Positions 28,770 through 38,839 are shown, counted from the first letter of the stretch. The stretch is 64,000 nt of DNA from Cohnella caldifontis (GCF_029360585.1 NZ_JAQZSJ010000009.1:124001-188000); one strand, 5' to 3'. The notes: generated by a model not told the origin, from the sequence alone. Program-made: numbers and translations.

Positions 28770-28965
28770 TCCTTTTTTGTACATAAAAATGTTTGTCGTG
28801 TTGCTGAGAGCGTCTATATTAATTGAACCAATGATGCTTAAGAGATTCAGCTCCGGACTATAAGGCGGAAGGAATACCAGTTCAAGGCGATTCTTGTTCT
28901 CTTAAAGGAAGTTTGAAAGCAGCTTAGCATGATGAATTCGAGCATTGTCTAGCACCATTTTCTTT
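28770..28965 (-). mobile_element. IS630-family transposase fragment (degenerate)
   Basis: The minus strand encodes KMVLDNARIHHAK and, after an in-frame TAA, NRLELVFLPPYSPELNLL. These are the hallmark C-terminal DDE blocks of IS630 transposases (D-N-A/G-x-x-H-x-A, LPPYSPELNxIE). Frame is lost after NLLS, the catalytic Glu region is scrambled, and the N-terminal half is absent, so this is a dead remnant. The rest of 28691-29080 shows nothing else recognisable. Confidence 0.7.
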
Positions 28966-29081
28966 ACCACTCCAAACCAACAACGCCACACACTCCACAT
29001 GAGTGGACTGCCGATCGTTGCAATTGTTTGCTGTAGATGCATCCGTACGCCTCTGTGCTTGCGATTTACCGATTTTACAAT

Positions 29082-29124
29082 AAAAATCCCTTCCCAACAT
29101 CGAAAGATCCTGCTAGGAAGGGAT
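29082..29124 (-). terminator. Intrinsic terminator of the giant SLH gene
   Basis: ATCCCTTCC (29086-29094) pairs with GGAAGGGAT (29116-29124) over a 21-base loop. On the minus strand TTTTTA follows the stem, 14 bases after the stop at 29138. Confidence 0.8.
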
Positions 29125-29137
29125 GATGATAAACTAC

Positions 29138-32100
29138 TTAAATCAAGCCTGATGTTTGCAAAAGTCTTTGAATAATGGTTGCAACCTCAGCCCTGGTGAT
29201 GTATGCCTTCGGCACAAGCGCGGTGGCACCTCGTCCAGATACGAGGCCGGCCTGCACGTTGTCTGCAACGCTGCTTTGCGCCCAGCCGGATACGTTTGAC
29301 GCATCTTCAAACGGACGAAGTGTTGCATCTTCCGATTGAGCGGACAGCTTTGCCTTCAGTCCGGTAATCGTCATCGCTCTGGAAAGAATCATCATGGCCT
29401 GTTCTCGAGTAATCTTGTCGTTCGGTCGGAACGTGCCGTCCTCATACCCGCTAACCAGTTCATACGCATATGCCGTGTTGATCGAGCTGCTGAACCAACT
29501 CGACGTCTTCACGTCAGAAAACACCGTTGCCCTATTTTCCAGTTTCAGTCCCAATCCGCGTACAAGGATGGCTACAAATTCTGCACGGGTGATATCGCGA
29601 TCGGGACTGAACAGGCCGCCGCCCGTACCATCAATGACCATTCGTGATCCCATGTCGTTAACAGCGACTTTGGCCCAGTGGTTCTCGACATCAAGGAATT
29701 CAAGCGGATGCCAGACGATGGAGTAAGTGCTATTGGTTAAGCTGTTGATCTGAGCGTAATACTTGCCATCGATGATATCGATCTTGGTCGGTACGTGACG
29801 GAACGTTCCATCCGCCTCAACCACGATGCCTGTCGTAATTTTGTTAGGGTCAACGCCGTCCGGCAAAACCACCATGCGTTCGACATAGACGTTAAATTTC
29901 ATGACTTCGACTGTTTTCCCTCCGTAGGTGCCTGCGACCGTGAAATCAAGAGCAGGCACAACAACGGAGAATTCGCCCTTCGCCTCCGCTTTCTCGACAA
30001 CCTTTGCCATCGTGTCCGGCGTTTGCGCAACCGAGATTTTTAACTGAATGTCCTCCAGCTTCACGTTGCTGCCGAGCTTGCCGGCTACTTCGTCAATGTT
30101 GATTTCCTTGGCCGGCAACGTGTAGGTTCCCTTGTCTGTCTGCAGAACTAACGTCGCAGACAGATTCTCCATCTTCTTCACCATCTGGCCGTTCAGTTCG
30201 CCGACAATGACGTTGGACGCGGACTTGACGGGAATGGTGACGACTGCATTCTCGCCCTCCGCTTCCAACTTCGCCTGCAGCTTGGCCGGATCGACGACGA
30301 CAGTCGTCGTCTTGACGCTGCCCGATTCCGTCGTTGTTGCTTTGCCCGCATTTTCAACCTTACCGTTAACCAGCACGTTGACTGCTTCTTCGTTCGGGCT
30401 AGTCGTTCCAGTCGATGTTTCGTTCCCAGGCGATGTTTCGTTCCCAGGCTGAGGTCTCGGCGGTTCGGCGATCACGATCGCTGCCGTTTGACCAAACTTC
30501 ACGACTCGGCCTTGTGCATCTACTTCCGCGATGCCGATCTTGTCGCCGTTCGCCGCCGGGATCATGCGGTCGCTTGGTACGTTCAGGTAACCGCTAAGCG
30601 TGTCGCCGACATTCGGTACGTCTACGGTGCCGCTGCCGAATTTGAAATAGACTAGCCGATGCCCGCCGTCAACGGCAGGCGTTACCATTATCCAGGTTTT
30701 TCCGTCGTTCGCTGAGCCGCTCGGATCTGTTGCGGTTACCGTCAAGCCGCCCGCCGGAACGGCAACATTCGTCGTGAAGATCAGCGTAGTAGCCGGCCCC
30801 GCCGGAACGGAGCCGCTGGCTGCCACCCGCACTTGAACCGTGTGCTCGCCGCTTAGCTGCGGCATGTTGGTTCCGTCATATCGGACGTAAGCCCGACCGT
30901 CAACCGAGAATTCCATCGTCGTGTCCAAACCGACAATCACGTTGCTCGCATCGTCGGCACTCACATTCGGAGCCTCCGGGATGGTTGCATCCGAGTCATG
31001 GATGGTTACTTGAGCGGGAATGGAGGCAAACGACGTTTCCGTTGCGGCTACCCGCACGTAGTAAACGCCTGGCTCCAACCCAACAACGGACGTCCCCGTT
31101 GTATTCGTCCATGTTCCGGTATTCCCCTTTTTAAACTCCATTGCAAGATTTACGTTGAGAATCGAACCGTCATTCGCTCCGTTATAAGTGGCATCCGTCA
31201 CTGTAATCTCGACCGGAGCTGCCGGGCGGGCCGGCAAGCTTAGCGTCTGCGCCGCGCTGTCGGTCGTCGTCGTGCCGTTGCCCGGTTTCACCACGTTCAC
31301 CGTTGCGCCCAGCCAGCTATCGTGAATCGCCAATGTGCCGTCGTTGTCCGCCGTCACCGCCGTTCCGTTGATGGTGTATCCGCCGTTCGGTACCAGTCCC
31401 GTCAGTTGTTCCGCCGCGTAGTCGATCTCCGCCGCCGGCATCGTCTCCGGTGATGATCCAAACGTTGCAATCGTTACATCTTGCGATTCCGAAGCAAATG
31501 CCGAAGACGTCGCTTTGACGCGCACGTAGTACGTATCCGGCGCCAGACCCGTTACGCTCGTTCCGGTTACGTCCGTCCAACTGCCGGTCGTTCCTTTCTT
31601 GTACTCCATCGCCGACGTCACATTCGTCAGCGTCCCGTCGTTGCCATTGATGGACGTCTCGTCCGTCTTCCCTGCGGTCGGCGTCGCCGGGCGATTCGGC
31701 AGGCTCAACGCCTGCGCCGCGCTGTCGGTCGTCGTCGTGCCGTTGCCCGGCTTCACCACGTTCACCGTTGCGCCCAGCCAGCTATCGTGAATCGCCAATG
31801 TGCCGTCGTTGTCCGCCGTCACTTCCGTTCCGTTGACGGTGTAGGCGCTATTCGGCTCCAGCCCCGTCAGCTGTTCCGCCGCATAGTCGATCTCCGCCGC
31901 CGGCGTCGTCTCTGGCATCAGCGGCACAGTGACCGTAATCGTCGCCGTTCCTTTTTTACTGCTATTCACCGTTGACGTTGCCGTAATCGTATAATCGCCC
32001 AACTCTGCGTCTGCCGCAACGGTCACTTTCCCCGAGCTACTCACCGCTACTTTATTGGTACTGTCGCTGCTTGTCCATAGGACCGACGTTGCCGCTCCCC

Positions 32101-34021
32101 CCACCGCGTCTACCGAAGCCGTGAGCTGTTTGCTTCCGCCCTGCGCTACGCTGGAGGTGCCCGGGGTGACGGTTACGCTGTTGATTGCAGGCGCTGCGAG
32201 GACGGTAATCGCCGTCGTTCCTTTTTTGCTATGATCGACCGTCGAGGTCGCCGTGATCGTATAATCGCCAGGCGTGGCGTCCGCCGCAACGGTTACGTTT
32301 CCTGTGCTGCTCACCGCCACCTTATTGCTAGAGTCGCTGCTTGTCCACGTGACCGATTTATCCGTTCCTTCCAGCACGTCAACCAAAGTACTGAACTGCC
32401 TGCTTCCACCTTGCATAATGCTTGCCTTAACCGGGCTGACCAACACGAAGTTGACGGTAGGCAGCATGACGGTAATCGTCGCTGTTCCTATTTTGCCGTT
32501 ATTGAAAGTAGATGTCGCCGTGATCGTATAATCGCCCGGCGCGGCGTCCGCCGCAACGGTTACGTTACCGGTGCCGCTCACCGCCACCTTATCGCTAGAG
32601 TCGCTGCTTGTCCACGTGACCGTCGTCGCCGCTCCGCCCTGCGCATCTACCGTAGCTTGAAGCTGCTTGCTTCCGCCTTGCGCTAAGCTAACAGGACTTG
32701 GAGTCACCGTCACGCTATTGACAGCCGGAGGCGGTAACATGGCTACCCGAACTTGATCAACCGTGCTGTTCTGCTCCTGCCACGCTACGAATATCGTATT
32801 GTTGAGCGAGGTTATGGCAGGATAAAGAGCGGTTCTCGAAGAATCCGCGATTAAACCGTTTGAGCCGACTTCTGCGCTCGTCCAGCCCGATCCGGTATAC
32901 TTTTTCGCACGAATTTTAAAGACGGGCCTGCCACCGCTCCAACCGCCTGTATTTTCTGACCACACCGCATAGACTTCATGATTAACGACTGCCATTTTGA
33001 CGTAGTTAGCTCGGAAAGAGGGATCTACGTTGATTCCATACTTCCCGTTGCCGTCAATGCTTGTCCAGCCGTTACCGTCGTATTTCTTTACCCGAATTTG
33101 GTCGTCCGTCGTCGAATCGGCCGGTTCATACCAAGCTATGTACAGGGCGCCATCGTCCGCGGCTAACGACGGGGAGTACGCGCTTCTCCCGCTAACCATA
33201 TTTAACCCGGTAGCGCCGTCGCCGTCGATCGTCGTCCAGCTCGTGCCGTCGTACTTTTTCGCTCTGAGTTGATAAATGGTTCCGTACTGTTCCGACCATA
33301 CCGCGAATAATTCATTTCCCAATACGGCCAAAGCAGGAAAAGCCGCGAGGTTTGCCAGATCTATATTTAATCCGTTTCCGTTCGGACCCTCATCGACGCT
33401 GGTCCACTTCGTGCCGTTATACATCTTGACGTAAATTTTGCCCGCTTCGCTCCACGACGCATATAGAGCATTCTTGTATTCGACCAAGGCAGGGAAGTTA
33501 GCATCCTTCGTCTCATCGAAGTTAATTCCGGTCGTGCTTTCCCCTTCGGCGCTTATCCAGCTTGAGCCGCCATTATATTTCTTGACCCGAATTTGACCGT
33601 AACTCGAGTTAACCGCTTCGACCCATGCGACATACAAATCGCCGTTGTATACCGCCATCGTCGGTCTCGTTCCCGACTTGCCCGGGTTCATGTTGATGCC
33701 GTTCGGACCGTTGCCGTCAACGCTTGTCCAGCCCTCGCCGTTATATTTCTTGACCCTAATCTGATTTGCGGTTGCTTGTTCTTGCCACGCGACATATACT
33801 TCGCCGTTCCATACGGCCATGGCTGGGTACTCCGCCCGATTGGCCGAATATACGTTAAGGCCGTTCGGTCCGTCGATCATCGACCAGCTCCCCGCTGCCG
33901 AAGCCTTGCCGCCCACGCTCGAAAGAAGCGGCATCCAGAGGATCATGGCGAGCAATAGATAGGCCGTACTTCGCATTCCATCTCTATACTTTCTCTTTCC
34001 ATGACTCTTCTTCGGGATCAT
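29138..34021 (-). CDS. Giant SLH-anchored surface protein with propeller, Ig-like and repeated domains
   Basis: 1627 residues. Signal peptide to ~42 (KASA). About seven ~55-residue propeller-type repeats to ~430 (PAMAVWNGEVYVAWQEQ, then IRVKKYNGEGWTSVDG). Three Big_2-like Ig domains (~435-700; SVTVTPGTSSVAQGGSKQL). Two near-identical repeats (~705-1000; DYAAEQLTGL, LAIHDSWLGATVNVVKPG) with DUF4073-like parts. Then a linker with tandem GNETS units, a ~230-residue module (~1210-1440) shared with the 23772 gene, and three SLH domains (VSGYEDGTFRPNDKITREQA). ATG 34021 has AGGAGAGG upstream. Expected to be displayed on the cell wall; the propeller may bind polymer or ligand. Confidence 0.9.
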   Translation of the reverse strand: MIPKKSHGKRKYRDGMRSTAYLLLAMILWMPLLSSVGGKASAAGSWSMIDGPNGLNVYSANRAEYPAMAVWNGEVYVAWQEQATANQIRVKKYNGEGWTSVDGNGPNGINMNPGKSGTRPTMAVYNGDLYVAWVEAVNSSYGQIRVKKYNGGSSWISAEGESTTGINFDETKDANFPALVEYKNALYASWSEAGKIYVKMYNGTKWTSVDEGPNGNGLNIDLANLAAFPALAVLGNELFAVWSEQYGTIYQLRAKKYDGTSWTTIDGDGATGLNMVSGRSAYSPSLAADDGALYIAWYEPADSTTDDQIRVKKYDGNGWTSIDGNGKYGINVDPSFRANYVKMAVVNHEVYAVWSENTGGWSGGRPVFKIRAKKYTGSGWTSAEVGSNGLIADSSRTALYPAITSLNNTIFVAWQEQNSTVDQVRVAMLPPPAVNSVTVTPSPVSLAQGGSKQLQATVDAQGGAATTVTWTSSDSSDKVAVSGTGNVTVAADAAPGDYTITATSTFNNGKIGTATITVMLPTVNFVLVSPVKASIMQGGSRQFSTLVDVLEGTDKSVTWTSSDSSNKVAVSSTGNVTVAADATPGDYTITATSTVDHSKKGTTAITVLAAPAINSVTVTPGTSSVAQGGSKQLTASVDAVGGAATSVLWTSSDSTNKVAVSSSGKVTVAADAELGDYTITATSTVNSSKKGTATITVTVPLMPETTPAAEIDYAAEQLTGLEPNSAYTVNGTEVTADNDGTLAIHDSWLGATVNVVKPGNGTTTTDSAAQALSLPNRPATPTAGKTDETSINGNDGTLTNVTSAMEYKKGTTGSWTDVTGTSVTGLAPDTYYVRVKATSSAFASESQDVTIATFGSSPETMPAAEIDYAAEQLTGLVPNGGYTINGTAVTADNDGTLAIHDSWLGATVNVVKPGNGTTTTDSAAQTLSLPARPAAPVEITVTDATYNGANDGSILNVNLAMEFKKGNTGTWTNTTGTSVVGLEPGVYYVRVAATETSFASIPAQVTIHDSDATIPEAPNVSADDASNVIVGLDTTMEFSVDGRAYVRYDGTNMPQLSGEHTVQVRVAASGSVPAGPATTLIFTTNVAVPAGGLTVTATDPSGSANDGKTWIMVTPAVDGGHRLVYFKFGSGTVDVPNVGDTLSGYLNVPSDRMIPAANGDKIGIAEVDAQGRVVKFGQTAAIVIAEPPRPQPGNETSPGNETSTGTTSPNEEAVNVLVNGKVENAGKATTTESGSVKTTTVVVDPAKLQAKLEAEGENAVVTIPVKSASNVIVGELNGQMVKKMENLSATLVLQTDKGTYTLPAKEINIDEVAGKLGSNVKLEDIQLKISVAQTPDTMAKVVEKAEAKGEFSVVVPALDFTVAGTYGGKTVEVMKFNVYVERMVVLPDGVDPNKITTGIVVEADGTFRHVPTKIDIIDGKYYAQINSLTNSTYSIVWHPLEFLDVENHWAKVAVNDMGSRMVIDGTGGGLFSPDRDITRAEFVAILVRGLGLKLENRATVFSDVKTSSWFSSSINTAYAYELVSGYEDGTFRPNDKITREQAMMILSRAMTITGLKAKLSAQSEDATLRPFEDASNVSGWAQSSVADNVQAGLVSGRGATALVPKAYITRAEVATIIQRLLQTSGLI
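31250..31822. repeat. Pair of near-identical ~108-bp direct repeats inside the giant SLH gene
   Basis: 31250-31357 and 31715-31822 match almost base for base at an offset of 465 bp. Each encodes the AADNDGTLAIHDSW / VVKPGNGTTTTDSAAQ region of one protein repeat. Such DNA-level identity suggests recent duplication or gene conversion. Confidence 0.75.
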
Positions 34022-34120
34022 AACGCATCTTCCTCTCCTGATCGTCGTACTTCCTCAAGTCCCGCGTGATCGTACGGTGCCATTATAGCCGGAGCGATGT
34101 TGCAAAATTGTTGCAAACAA

Positions 34121-34151
34121 AAAGGAACCCGCTTCGGATTACAGGTTCCTT
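34121..34151 (-). terminator. Intrinsic terminator of the kinase/response-regulator operon
   Basis: AAGGAACC and GGTTCCTT form an 8-bp stem around a ~14-base loop. TTTTTG follows on the minus strand, just beyond the stop at 34165. Confidence 0.8.
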
Positions 34152-34164
34152 CATGCGATAGAGT

Positions 34165-35298
34165 TCAACTTGTTAAGGTGCGAAGCAACGCGGTCAGCGC
34201 ATCGCCCGGCAAAGCCCCTAGCTCGGTGTGGATCAACTCGGCGTATGCTTCATAGTAGGCGGTCGCGCGTTGGGAACCGCCGGTACGATGGTGCAGCTTC
34301 AGCGCCGCTTCCCGCAAAGATTCGTCGTAAGGGTCGTGTTCGACGAGCAGATCGGCCAGCCGCAGCGCCTTGAAAGGCTCCGTCTCGGCTTTCTCGTAAT
34401 ACAAGAGCAGCCTTTTCCCTAGATGAAGGAAATACTGGTGATACTGCTTGCGGTAAGGCTCGCACCAGACGCCGTCGAATTCTTGGAGAAACGGTCGGCT
34501 GCAGCGGAGAACGAGTTGCTCGACGTGGTCCAGATTATCCGAATTCGGCTCGATGGTGTCCAGCACGAAATGCTCCAATTCCGATGCATCCATAGCCGGG
34601 GCTTCATCGGACGAGACCAGCCTATAGCCATTCCTGACCGAAGCTAGCGCCATGCCCGAACCGCAATCCCGTAACGTCTTATTGATTCTGCTCACAGTGC
34701 TTCGAAGGTTGATACCCGCCTTCTCTGCATGCTGGACCGGCCAGAGTGCTTCGATCAGTTCCCACTTGCTGACCTCCTTCTCACTAGGCTGCAGCAGCAT
34801 ATAGGCGAGCAACTCCGCGCACTTGGATGTTACCCAGCGAACGGGTTCCGGACCGCCATCCAAATACAGCGCGAACTTGCCGAATAGCGAGGCGATAGGC
34901 GATCTTTGTCCACCACTATTCACAGTGCCCCCGCGATACTGTCGTCTTATTCCGACCCGTTCCAGCGAACGCTGCAAATCTTCTTCCATCACCGGCTTCA
35001 GCAAATAGTCGAGCGCATTTACCCGGAACGCGTCGAGCGCGTATTGGTTATAGGCGGTAATGAACACGACTTCCATGTCAAGCTTGTCCGCATATACCCG
35101 CTCCGCAATCTCCAATCCGCTAAGCTCCGGCATCTCGATATCCAGAAACAGCACATCGGGCTGCAGCGCTTTAGCCATTCCGAGCGCCTCGTGAGGATTC
35201 ACGCAACGGCCCAACACCTTCACTCCCGCATTCACCAGCATTCTATCGATTTGCTCCGCAACCAACAACTCGTCGTCTACGACAATGGCTCTCATCAT
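34165..35298 (-). CDS. Response regulator with SARP/BTAD-type output domain
   Basis: 377 residues. Receiver domain (1-120) with VVDDE, Asp in LFLDIEMPELSG and Lys in YLLKPV. A winged-helix-like segment follows (~140-230, LFGKFALYLDG to RNGYRLV), then a helical bacterial-transcriptional-activation (BTAD) domain (~240-375, FKALRLADLLVEHDPYDESL, RATAYYEAYAELI). This is a SARP-like activator joined to a receiver, a layout seen in Paenibacillus-type regulators. The first of two adjacent ATGs (35298) has AGGAGG 8-9 bases upstream. It lies 20 bases after its hybrid kinase and should be its target. Confidence 0.9.
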   Translation of the reverse strand: MMRAIVVDDELLVAEQIDRMLVNAGVKVLGRCVNPHEALGMAKALQPDVLFLDIEMPELSGLEIAERVYADKLDMEVVFITAYNQYALDAFRVNALDYLLKPVMEEDLQRSLERVGIRRQYRGGTVNSGGQRSPIASLFGKFALYLDGGPEPVRWVTSKCAELLAYMLLQPSEKEVSKWELIEALWPVQHAEKAGINLRSTVSRINKTLRDCGSGMALASVRNGYRLVSSDEAPAMDASELEHFVLDTIEPNSDNLDHVEQLVLRCSRPFLQEFDGVWCEPYRKQYHQYFLHLGKRLLLYYEKAETEPFKALRLADLLVEHDPYDESLREAALKLHHRTGGSQRATAYYEAYAELIHTELGALPGDALTALLRTLTS

Positions 35299-35318
35299 CT
35301 ACTTCACCCTCCTGCCCG

Positions 35319-38300
35319 TTAAGGTACGGCCGCTCCTGCGCGGGAAGGAATCAGGAACGCAATCGTTGTACCCTTGTCCTGAAAGCTCTCTATCAGCAAG
35401 CCTTGCCCGAATTCATTGATCAGCCGCTTATGTACGTTGATCAAGCCGATGCTGCCGTCCAGCCGTTCCGGCCTAAAAATTCGGTCCACCTGCTCTGCGG
35501 TCATGCCGACCCCATCGTCCTGAACGACGATCCGCAAGCCCTGCGGCTCCAACTTCGCCTGAACGACCACCGTGCCTCCCGACAGACGTTTCATTACGCC
35601 ATGACGGATCGCATTTTCGACCAGAGGCTGCACAATCAACGCCGGAATCAACATCTCCGATGGGACGTCTACATTCCATTCCACGTTCAGACGTTCGCCG
35701 AAACGAGCCTTCTCCAACTCGACGTAGGATTTGGTGAGAGACAGTTCACGGTTTAAGCTAACCTTGGCATGACGGGGGTCAAGATCAAAGCTCAGCCGCA
35801 AATAGTTGCTGAATTCGCCCAGCAGCTTACCCGCCCGCGCGCCGTCTCTGTAGCATAACGAAATAATGCCGCTTAAAGCGTTATAGACAAAATGAGGCTT
35901 GATCTGCGATTGCAGAAACAGCGTCTCCATGCGAATGGCCTGCTCGACAGCTTCCTTCAATTGCAGCAACGTCTGCACCCGGGCCAGCAGTTCCTTGCCG
36001 TTGAACGGCTTTACCAGAAAATCATTGGCTCCCGCCTCAAGGCCCATTGCGATATCCGAAGGCGAATTGCGCACCGTCAGCAGCAACACGGGCAGCTTGT
36101 AGAGCGGATTCTCTTCCCGAATACGCCTGCACACTTCATACCCTGAGAGCTCGGGCATCATCACATCGAGCAGGACAAGAGACAAATCATCGCGATGCTG
36201 CTGAATCAGCTTAAGCGCATCCGCTCCATTGTACGCTACGAGAACGCGATAACGACTGGACACAAACAACTCCTGCAGCACCTTAATGTTGGAGAAATCG
36301 TCATCCACCAGCAAAATCTTCAGCTTGCCGGATTGTTCCTCCTCATGCGGCGACACCTCTTCCCCCGCCTGCGAACTTGTCTCTGGCAGCAGCTGCGGCT
36401 TCAGACCGGCTTCTGTCCTGGCGGCCCCCAGTTCCTTCTGCGTTGCCGTCGCCTCCGGCAGCCGCAGTTCGAAAACGGAACCCCTTCCCGGCTCCGACCA
36501 CTGCAGTTCCAGATTACCGCCCATTTGAACCGCAAGCGCCTTCGATATTTTCAGACCCAGACCGGAAGATTGAAACGCCGAAACCGCCGGCTCTCCTCCG
36601 CCCTCGTACAGATCGTCTTTGAAAAGCCCCTGTCGCCGCTCCTCGCTCATCCCGGCGCCGGTGTCCGCAAACGTTAGACGCAGCGAGCCTTCTCTTGACT
36701 CTGCGGCCACCGCCACGCTTCCTTGTTCTGTAAATTTCAATGCATTGCCGACTAGGTTCACGAGAATTTGCTTCAGGCGGTTTTCGTCCGTGAACAGATA
36801 AAAGGTTCCCGGAGGCACCTGATTGACCAGTCTCACCTGATCGTTCCTGCGCAAAAATTTCAACGCTTCGAGCGTAGCATGCACTGTGCCGCTGACATCA
36901 AAGGGCCGATTGTGGAACGTCAGGCTGCCGCGCTGCAAGCTCTGAAAATCGATAATATCGTTCACCAGCGTAGACAGGCGGGTCGCCTGGGCAATGATGA
37001 AGCTCAGATTCTCACGATGCCGCTGCGCCATCTCTCCGCCGCTCCGGTCGATAACCACCTGCGCCAGATTGATAATGCCGTGCAGCGGCGTCTTGAACTC
37101 GTGGGATGTGTGGATAAGAAACTCGTCTTTCTGGCGATCATACGCAATGAGCTGCTCAGCCAATCGCTCGTTCCGCAAGTACGCCTCTCGAACCCGGTCC
37201 GACATGAGGAACGATTGCGACAGAACGAGAAGCAGCGGCGATACGATCATATAATACGGGTTGTCCAACGCCAACTGATAACGTGTCTGGGCATACGCCC
37301 AACTGATGATAAGGAAAAATAAACCCAACAAAATGTAGTAAACTTGAACCCCGCTATTCCGATAACGGAATAGCCAATAAATAATGAAAGCAAAAGCGGC
37401 GATTTCCAAGACGATTCCGAGCCAAAGAAAATCAACTAAATATTCGTTTGGAATGCCAACCAATAAAGCCAGATAAATATAGGAAACCCGGCATAGCCAC
37501 TTATATCCCAAGTTTCCCTTATGGCCCAGATATAGATAAACATAGAGGACAAACGACAAGACAGAAACGTAAGGCAGGATAAAGAGCATTTTCTGCAAGA
37601 ATAGAAAAGACATAGCCGGGAACAGGTTCGCCATGACGATCTCGTTGTCGATGCTGAAGAACAACCCCAGTGACAAGCAGAACAAACTAAAAAAGGCGAG
37701 ATAGGGCTCTTTCCTCCATTCCTTGAACATACCTGCGAAATAAATCCCGAATACCAGCATCGTGGTGATGACGATCATATCCGCCAAGCGGGCATTATCG
37801 CGCCTGGCCAATACATCATCCGTTAAACCGAATTCCGGCGCATGCACCAATCCGCCTTCCAAGTAACGGTAACTGGCAATCTGAATGATGATGTCAATGG
37901 TATCGGTATCCGCTTTGATCGTACCGAAAAACGGTAGGTTGCTAGGTACAAATCGATCCGCCGACAAATCTGGTTTTCCGGTACCGCCGAGGTCGGATCC
38001 GTTCATATAGATGTGGCTGGACATGCGAATCTTTTTGCCTCTAAGGCTATATAAATCCAGATCGCTAACCTCAATGCGCAAACGATACGTACCCGCACCA
38101 TACCCATTGCCGGAGGAAACGACATCGTCCCAGCCTCCGGGAACACGAACGATTCGGCGCTCCACTTCCAGTTCCTTGCCACTGCTGTGGAAATCCTGCG
38201 GAGTTAGCAGTTTGTTTTCATAAAACTCCCACTCTCCACGCAACGGTATAATCCCTTGCTTCTCAAAATTCCATTGTCTAGTGTCCAAAACCCCGTCTCT

Positions 38301-38435
38301 CGCTTCCGGGTATTGAAACGTAGGATTTAACCATTCAAAGATGAATAGCGTTGTAACGACGATGAAGACAACAATCATGCCGATTAGTACCGTCAATTGT
38401 TTTCTCATTGTACCCTGTTCCCGTTTCGTCTTCAT
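35319..38435 (-). CDS. Hybrid sensor kinase with 7TM-DISM sensor, receiver and a second LytS-type kinase core
   Basis: About 1038 residues. TM1, then an extracellular jelly-roll (7TMR-DISMED-like, ~60-220; IPLRGEWEFYENKLL, IYMNGSDLGG), then seven membrane helices (~230-430). A HisKA domain (HTSHEFKTPLHGIINLAQVV) and HATPase (N box NLVGNALKF; GLGLKISKAL) follow. Next is a receiver (LKILLVDDD, LVLLDVMMPELSG, FLVKPFNG) and a LytS-type kinase core (QSQIKPHFVYNALSGI, PLVENAIRHGV, GIGLINV-like GSIGLINVHKR). Having two ATPase cores around a receiver is unusual. ATG 38435 has GGGGGCGG upstream; a later ATG at 38408 is possible, and a longer frame to 38585 lacks a site. Confidence 0.87.
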   Translation of the reverse strand: MKTKREQGTMRKQLTVLIGMIVVFIVVTTLFIFEWLNPTFQYPEARDGVLDTRQWNFEKQGIIPLRGEWEFYENKLLTPQDFHSSGKELEVERRIVRVPGGWDDVVSSGNGYGAGTYRLRIEVSDLDLYSLRGKKIRMSSHIYMNGSDLGGTGKPDLSADRFVPSNLPFFGTIKADTDTIDIIIQIASYRYLEGGLVHAPEFGLTDDVLARRDNARLADMIVITTMLVFGIYFAGMFKEWRKEPYLAFFSLFCLSLGLFFSIDNEIVMANLFPAMSFLFLQKMLFILPYVSVLSFVLYVYLYLGHKGNLGYKWLCRVSYIYLALLVGIPNEYLVDFLWLGIVLEIAAFAFIIYWLFRYRNSGVQVYYILLGLFFLIISWAYAQTRYQLALDNPYYMIVSPLLLVLSQSFLMSDRVREAYLRNERLAEQLIAYDRQKDEFLIHTSHEFKTPLHGIINLAQVVIDRSGGEMAQRHRENLSFIIAQATRLSTLVNDIIDFQSLQRGSLTFHNRPFDVSGTVHATLEALKFLRRNDQVRLVNQVPPGTFYLFTDENRLKQILVNLVGNALKFTEQGSVAVAAESREGSLRLTFADTGAGMSEERRQGLFKDDLYEGGGEPAVSAFQSSGLGLKISKALAVQMGGNLELQWSEPGRGSVFELRLPEATATQKELGAARTEAGLKPQLLPETSSQAGEEVSPHEEEQSGKLKILLVDDDFSNIKVLQELFVSSRYRVLVAYNGADALKLIQQHRDDLSLVLLDVMMPELSGYEVCRRIREENPLYKLPVLLLTVRNSPSDIAMGLEAGANDFLVKPFNGKELLARVQTLLQLKEAVEQAIRMETLFLQSQIKPHFVYNALSGIISLCYRDGARAGKLLGEFSNYLRLSFDLDPRHAKVSLNRELSLTKSYVELEKARFGERLNVEWNVDVPSEMLIPALIVQPLVENAIRHGVMKRLSGGTVVVQAKLEPQGLRIVVQDDGVGMTAEQVDRIFRPERLDGSIGLINVHKRLINEFGQGLLIESFQDKGTTIAFLIPSRAGAAVP

Positions 38436-38839
38436 ATCCGCCCCCATTAATCTATCGCTTAATTCGACAAAATATGACTTTATCCCTTCTTCCAGAGCGT
38501 AGTATTGAATGAATCCAGAATATGAGTACCACGAGGAGCTGATACTTGCTTTCGTCTTTATGAATCCAAACATAAAAAAGTCCAAGTAATATACACCTTG
38601 GACGAATGAAAAAACATAATTTAATATAAGCGAATCTGCCAGACCTCAGTTTCGAACCGTCAATATGACCGACTCCACATGCCCCGTATGCGGGCATACA
38701 TCCCATTATTATGGCTTCTGTTATAGTCACATACAATCGCGTAAATTCAATGATCTAACATACTCTTTGTTATCTATTCTCTTACTTTACTGTACCTTAC
38801 CACTAATATTTGCGGCAGTTTTACGGCAAGAACCCCTCG
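38436..38839. other. Intergenic stretch at the boundary of the AT-rich accessory region
   Basis: No convincing gene. A 69-codon plus-strand frame at 38665 begins with a CPVCGH-x-SHYYGFCYSH pattern, but it has no ribosome site and runs into the antisense of the next gene. Composition shifts to AT-rich from here, which may mark one edge of the accessory segment. The kinase promoter should also lie here. Confidence 0.4.

Noticed and set aside
31200-31920. CRISPR-like or intergenic repeat
   Set aside because: The repeats are 465 bp apart, only two, and in frame within a protein repeat, so they are domain duplications.
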